Positions 58,978 through 64,000 of a stretch of DNA of 64,000 nucleotides are shown piece after piece (within the stretch, counting starts at the first letter, position 1; each line of letters opens with the position of its first letter). Made by a program: the position numbers and the translations under genes. The notes beneath the pieces were generated by a model. That model saw only the letters and a program-made list of their open reading frames with translations, made no database searches and was not told where the DNA came from. The stretch is from Halicephalobus mephisto (lineage: Eukaryota; Nematoda; Chromadorea; Rhabditida; Panagrolaimidae): contig SWDT01000567.1 in assembly GCA_009193035.1 (NCBI GenBank), positions 1 to 64,000 on the forward strand, read 5' to 3'.

Positions 58978-61900
58978 ATGTTATTTATTATTTTTCTTTA
59001 TTTTGTTCGTGTTTCAAGTTTGGATCTTGATCAACCGAAAAACTGTTCTGATCGAAGTCCTTACTGTAACAAAAACGACTGTATCATGAGGCCGGGGTAC
59101 GCCCTGGAGTACTGCGAGAGGACCTGCGGAGACTGCAAAGGTGAGTCTTGAGCCCTTAGGGTGCCAAGGTGTTAGGGTGCCAGGGTGTTAGGGTGCCAAG
59201 GAGAAAGTATTAAATATATTTTAATTTTTATAAACTCAAAAATCATATTCAAATTTTAAATTATAATTTCTAGTTTTAAAAGTCATAATTTTATTCAAAA
59301 AAATAAAAACAAATAAAAAAAATCGATTTATGTAAGATTTTTCGAAGTAAAAAACACTCGGAAATGTCGTCATAGTGTGAAAAGTCCAAATTTCGATCTC
59401 CAATTCTGACCTTTAACTTTGATAAAATAGAATTATAGTTTATTGAGCACAAAGTATAGGGAATCTAAGAGAGTAAAATCAAGCAAAAGTAAATCCGACC
59501 ACAGATTACTAGTAAAATCGGTGTTTTATTTTATCAAAGTTGTTCAAAGTCGAGCTTTGAAGTTTCCGTTCTGTCAAGACAAAAACTAAACCAAAAAGAA
59601 AGGATATGAAAAGATAGCCTGAATATCATGGGATGTAAAATACTGTAAGCCATGAATGAGGTTCTCGATTGTCTTATAAGTTGAAACTTATTATGTGGAT
59701 ATTAAGACAGAAAACATATTAGAAAAAAGGATCTGAAGAGATAGCCTGAATATCAGGGAGTCTAGAGTACTGTAAGCCATGAATGAGATTCTCGATTGTC
59801 TTGTAAGTTGAAACTTATTATGTGGATATTAAGACAGAAAACATATTAGAAAAAAGGATCTGAAGAGACAACTTGAATATCAAGAATCGTAGTATACTGT
59901 AGGCCATGGGTGAGATTCTGTTGTAGTTGTGTGAGTTATGTAGTAATTGTTATCTGTGTCTAATTGTTCTAGTAAAGATTATTAATATACTTTTGTTTTC
60001 TATTCCCAACACGTTCAAAGACCCTACTTTCGATTCGAAAAGTTTAAATAACTTTTAATTATTAATTCAAACAAGATGAATTTCTAAAAAACCTTGTCAG
60101 AATAAAAAGGTCAAATTTGGACTTCCAATTCTGATGAAACAGAAAATTTCGAAATTTGGACCTTTCGTGCTAGGACTCGGATTTTGGTTCGAGAAATCTA
60201 GACGTCAAGTACATTAATTCAAACAAGATAAATTTCTAAAAAAATTGTTGTTTTAAAATGAAAAGGTCAAATTTTGACTTCCAACTCTGATCATCGACTT
60301 TGATAAAACGAATCACATGGCCTTTGACACCCTGGTGATATCCATTAAGAACTATGAAATCAAAAAGCTCCAAAATCAGACTAAAAAGTCAAAAATGTCC
60401 AAAATTCGATCGAAAATGCAATTTCTGGCAAAAAATATTTTATACTTTGTATTTAAACTTTGCTTTTTAAGGATTTTGTCAAGAATCAGAACATGTATCT
60501 TGCAACATGTCTTCCAAAGCAGATTGCGAGTTCATGTTGAGGGATTACTGCCCTATCTTGTGCGGACTTTGTCGTCCATTAAAAAGAAAACGTCCAAAGC
60601 ATATGGGACTAGAAAATAATGTTCTTCTTAACCCAACAACTGAATCTCCTAAATTTCATGAAACGTCAAACTTTTTATCAGTTCATTTAGCTTCACAAGA
60701 AAACCCGACTAATTCCAATTTTTCAATGATAAAAGAAAAAAATTCATCGAGCAAAAAAATGGAAAAGTTTAATTTTCCAGAAAATTTCATGGCAGATGCT
60801 TTGAGAATCAATGACGATCCAGAAAACACGTTTTATAATAGGTAAGTCTCATATAAGCAATTTTTATTAAAAATTTAAAAAAAGTAAACACAGTAGAACT
60901 TGGATATAAAATACCCCCTTGGGATTGGGTAAAGTTTATCTTATAATAAAGGATATATTATAGAGGGGGTAAATTTGAAGATAGATTAACCAAATTCTCT
61001 CAGACTGTATCCTATAATCCGGGATATGTTATAATAAGGATATCATATCCAAGTTCTATTGTGCAGTCGAACTTGGATATAAGATATTCTCTTGGGACCG
61101 GATAAAGCATGTTATAACAAAGGATATGTTATAGAGGAGGTAAATTTGAAGATAGATTAACTAAATTCACCCACTCAGACCGTATCCTATAATCCGGGAT
61201 ATGTTATAGCGGGGTATCTTATATCCAAGTTCTACTGTATAATTGGAAATTAATTATCCAACCTTATCAGATATATGGTCATTTTATATTTTCAGAAAAT
61301 TAGATCAACCAAATCAGATGATGAGACCCAGGGCAATGTCCATTTTTAATCAAGGAAAACCCTCTGTCGTCAAACAAGGGCCTTTATCGCCCTTGGGAAC
61401 ACCTAAAACTCCTTTTGAAGGGAATTATTGTGAGTAGAAACACGTATTTGATGATTATTGGAAATTTTTAGACCAAAGTCCGTATGTTTATCCTCCTCAA
61501 ACACCCCCGAACATGGGGTACCAGCAGTTTGGGTCTTATCCTGATCCTAGAAGGTTCCAGCAATCCCAGGTTCCTCGACCGATTCATGCTGATTACGAAG
61601 ACTCTTTTATTGAAAACAATGTAAAAATGTCTAAGCCGTTTGGAAATCCAGAATACCTCCAACCCATGCCGAATCAACAACAAATTCGACCTTTGAATTA
61701 CTTAAAGTCCAGAAGAGTAGCAATGAAACAAGCTCGACCTTATACAGTAACCTCTCCTCCATTCGACTACGACTTTCCGGAACCTTCCATCGACGAAATC
61801 CTCGAACAAGCACAATTAAACGAAGAAATTCCTCCTTTACCGACGGATGAAAACACCAGAAAATCAGTAATTCCGGCTTCTTTGGCAATTGCGGATTTGA

Positions 61901-62367
61901 TAACTCTACTTGGATGTCGGGATAAGGACCCCGTGATATGCTCTCATGTGACGGAAGAATCATGTCGAGCACGTCCTGGATTCTATCTCAAACTCTGTCC
62001 CGTAAAGTGCAAAAATTGCAACGGATTAATCTGCATGGATTCGAACAAGATAGATTGTCACGAAGTCCTAAAACGAGGAGGTTGCAGATTGCCTATTGCT
62101 GGAGAATACTGTCCAAAAAGTTGTAACATGTGTCAAACACCTAATTTCATCACAGAACAACAATCTCCATGTCGAGATGAATTAGATACATGTGAACAAC
62201 TTGCAGAAAGTGGAGCTTGTGAACATCCTCTTTCTCGAAACACATTACGTCATTTTTGTGCAAAAAGTTGTAGATTCTGTAAAAATTCTCAATATTTCCT
62301 CAACGAATTCAGCGAATACGTTTCTCCTTCTCGACATCCGAAACTCAGACGTCGTCTGTACCCATGA
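58978..62367 (+). CDS. Secreted protein with five ShKT domains
   Basis: Four exons: 58978-59140, 60472-60841, 61296-61429 and 61472-62367 (1563 nt, 520 aa). All phases agree. The start gives a signal peptide (MLFIIFLYFVRVSS). Domains: two ShKT at the N-terminus (starting NCSDRSPYC and FCQESEHVSC), a long disordered Pro/Tyr/Gln-rich linker (SPYVYPPQTPPNMGYQQ), then three ShKT at the C-terminus (GCRDKDPVIC, ICMDSNKIDC, PCRDELDTC). Each has six cysteines with the CxxxC...CxxC-like ending. ShKT (SXC) domains are abundant in nematode cuticle, surface and secreted enzymes. No catalytic domain (tyrosinase, astacin, peroxidase) is joined here. A role in cuticle or surface is likely but inferred. Introns 1 and 2 carry repeats and MITEs. 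Confidence 0.88.
59150..59205. repeat. Short tandem repeat TTAGGGTGCCAGGGTG
   Basis: Four near-identical 14-15 bp units immediately inside intron 1 of the ShKT gene. Superficially telomere-like (TTAGGG), but the period is wrong. Confidence 0.75.
59574..60008. repeat. Three tandem copies of the GACAGAAAAC-type repeat
   Basis: Units start at about 59574, 59706 and 59833, the first two with a period of about 127 bp. Each has ATAGCCTGAATATCA and a TACTGTAAGCCATGAATGAG-like phrase. Located in intron 1 of the ShKT gene. Confidence 0.7.
60891..61239 (+). mobile_element. Two adjacent family B MITEs in ShKT intron 2
   Basis: Copy 1 is 60891-61061 and copy 2 is 61064-61237. They are separated only by TG (a mutated TA). 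Both have CAGTAGAACTTGG- or CAGTCGAACTTGG-type starts and the inverted end. They nearly fill the intron, leaving normal splice sites at 60842 and 61295. Confidence 0.8.
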
Positions 62368-63887
62368 TCTTTGATTTTTTATTTTTTAAAATAATTTAAA
62401 TAATTTTTTAAAGTGGAAACTAACATAAAAATCTTTGCAACGGAGATAGTTTAAAAAATAAAAAAAATTCACTCGACATTTTTATAAAGTATGTTTGACT
62501 TTTTTATTACAAAATTTTCCAAAAAATGATCAAATTTGGAAAAACTTTGTTAATTTTTAATAGCAAAGTTTTATTCTACAATAAAATGATAAAAAATTAA
62601 TTTTGAAAGATTTACTAAGAACAGAGCAGATGTTTGCTCTCTTTATTTTGTGGGATTTATTTTTTTATTAATATACTGTTGTGGCCAATTGTCGCTATAT
62701 ATCAACTCTTTATTCTTCAAAACAAAAAACACACCCTACGGCGAACGACAGTACTGCTTTAAGAAGTTATTTTCGTGTCGTGATCACAAGGCGTTTTGGG
62801 ATTTAGAAGGATATTGGAATTAGTGGTCACAACAGATCTTCTTTTTTTTTGAGCGTTTGTCCCGCCTATCGCAGGATCCGCTTTGCAATATCAAACGATA
62901 CAATTACAAACATAAGATACTAGGAAACTAAACGTCTAATTCCTCGTGGCATCGTAGCGTGATATCCACTGATGCGACGTCCTTTCTGTTGACCAGCTTG
63001 TCGCAGGAACCTGTCGTCAGTGGCCACAACAGATACAGACATAATACAATAGAATATCGGACAATATTAAATATAAGCACAACTCCCGGAATCTCGTTTG
63101 CAGTGACGTGTTTCTTTTTACACTCTTCAACAGAGAAAAAGGACTGTTTAGCCTCAGGCGTTCTGGATATCTCTGGTCGTGAAGACTACATGTCCACAGC
63201 AATATCACTTTTTCGCAAGTTTTTGGGCAACTGGATTAGCCTTAAATCCCGATCAAACAACTAAGGACTGATTCAAAAACCAAGAATTCTGAAACAAACG
63301 CGAGTCAAAGAGGAACAACTACTATACAACAATGCGAATGTTGTTGATCTTACGGAAATTAATTTCATCATTCTTAGTAACTGGAATTAGTTTCACCCAT
63401 TTTGTGATATAGATATCTTCGATCAAAAAGATACTAGAACTTTGATTTCTTCGAACAATCTTCACTGTTATCTAAAAGACTTTCATACATAAGTGCCTTA
63501 TCTGTCAACTTCCAAACATCTTCTAAAATCTTAATTCCCCCAGATTAACTGAAATCAATATTACTGTAACTGAAAACTAATCTTTAATCATGTTAACAAC
63601 AGTATTTGAAAAACAATTTATTTTCAATTTCCATCAGCATTAAAAATTATCCGATAAAAATAAAAATTAATATCAACAAAAATTCTTCCATTTTTTGATG
63701 TAAATGTTGGTTACGTGAATAAAAAATTATCGTTTTAACGTTCAAAGCTACAGTTTCTCTCACGTCTTCAACCCCCTTCAACTGTATCTCCTGACAACGG
63801 TATTATTTAAATCCGATTTATGCGCATGAATTAAAATGCTTCAATGTTTTATATTTTTATTTATTTTTTCATGAATAGTCGGGAAAA
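62368..63887. other. Intergenic region, one inverted-repeat candidate
   Basis: 62690-63033 is framed by CTGTTGTGGCCA and TGGCCACAACAG, with a further GTGGTCACAACAG at about 62817; this may be a small DNA transposon. ORFs at 62959-63264 (+) and 63017-63208 (-) overlap each other and look like chance frames. The remainder shows nothing I can name. Confidence 0.45.
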
Positions 63888-64000
63888 ATGGGGTTGATTA
63901 TCCTAGGAAAGAATATCATTTATTGGACCAATAGCGTCGTCAGTAAGTTGTTTTTCATTAAGTAATTGATAAATAAAAACTTACAGTCGCTAGTCATTTG
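63888..64000 (+). CDS. Possible 5' end of a gene (partial)
   Basis: ATG at 63888 opens a 55-nt exon (MGLIILGKNIIYWTNSVV) that ends at GTAAGT. After a 44-nt intron (63943-63986) with a TTACAG acceptor, the frame continues as IASHL to the window edge. Exon lengths and phase agree, but the piece is too short for homology. The hydrophobic start could be a signal or membrane segment. It could also be chance. Confidence 0.4.

Noticed and set aside
59150..59205. Telomere-like TTAGGG units
   Set aside because: The period is 14-15 bp with GTGCCA spacers. Nematode telomeres use TTAGGC, and the site is inside an intron.

Overview
This is a window of an AT-rich nematode nuclear genome, most likely a Caenorhabditis-like rhabditid. 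The signs are a chemoreceptor of the nematode serpentine srh type, a secreted ShKT-domain protein, very short introns with TTTTCAG-like acceptors, splice acceptors lying just upstream of start codons (as expected for spliced-leader trans-splicing), and clear orthologues of worm housekeeping genes. No prokaryotic, viral, rRNA, confident tRNA or CRISPR features were seen. Gene models were built by hand from splice sites. The complete CDS totals are all multiples of three, which supports the exon joins.

Layout. 0-7.25 kb is a long imperfect palindrome (arms about 3.5 kb) carrying the last exon of an srh receptor twice: intact in the right arm, broken in the left. The complete srh gene is 6440-8666 (-). 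9.8-22.0 kb is one 10-exon gene (-) for a class XVIII-like myosin with a PDZ domain and a degenerate motor; its introns hold several tandem repeats. 22.1-24.9 kb is repeat-filled. 25.0-31.6 kb holds two head-to-head pairs: vps-26 (-) with a mitoribosomal mS37/CHCHD1 gene (+), then a FAM21/WASHC2 gene (-) with mrpl-30 (+). 31.7-35.5 kb is an unrecognised coiled-coil protein (-), 36.3-38.4 kb is ipgm-1 (+), 39.0-40.0 kb a four-helix membrane protein (+), and 40.1-44.1 kb wapl-1 (-), whose 3' end overlaps that of its neighbour. 46.0-47.6 kb is a secreted Cys-rich protein (+). 48.6-50.7 kb is a sugar-transporter-like MFS protein (-). 52.4-54.6 kb is a small secreted precursor (-) with a polybasic stretch and a six-Cys tail. 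59.0-62.4 kb is a protein with five ShKT domains (+). The right edge may hold the start of another gene (+).

Co-working genes: VPS26 (retromer) and FAM21 (the WASH subunit that docks on retromer) act in the same endosomal recycling step. mS37 and uL30m are both mitochondrial ribosome subunits. Each endosomal gene shares a short divergent intergenic region with one mitoribosomal gene.

Non-coding DNA is dominated by foldback families: a TA-flanked MITE, a 425-bp MITE, two hairpin repeat families, many minisatellites, and a recurrent octamer TACTGTAG/CTACAGTA that also occurs inside the repeat-coding part of the FAM21 gene.
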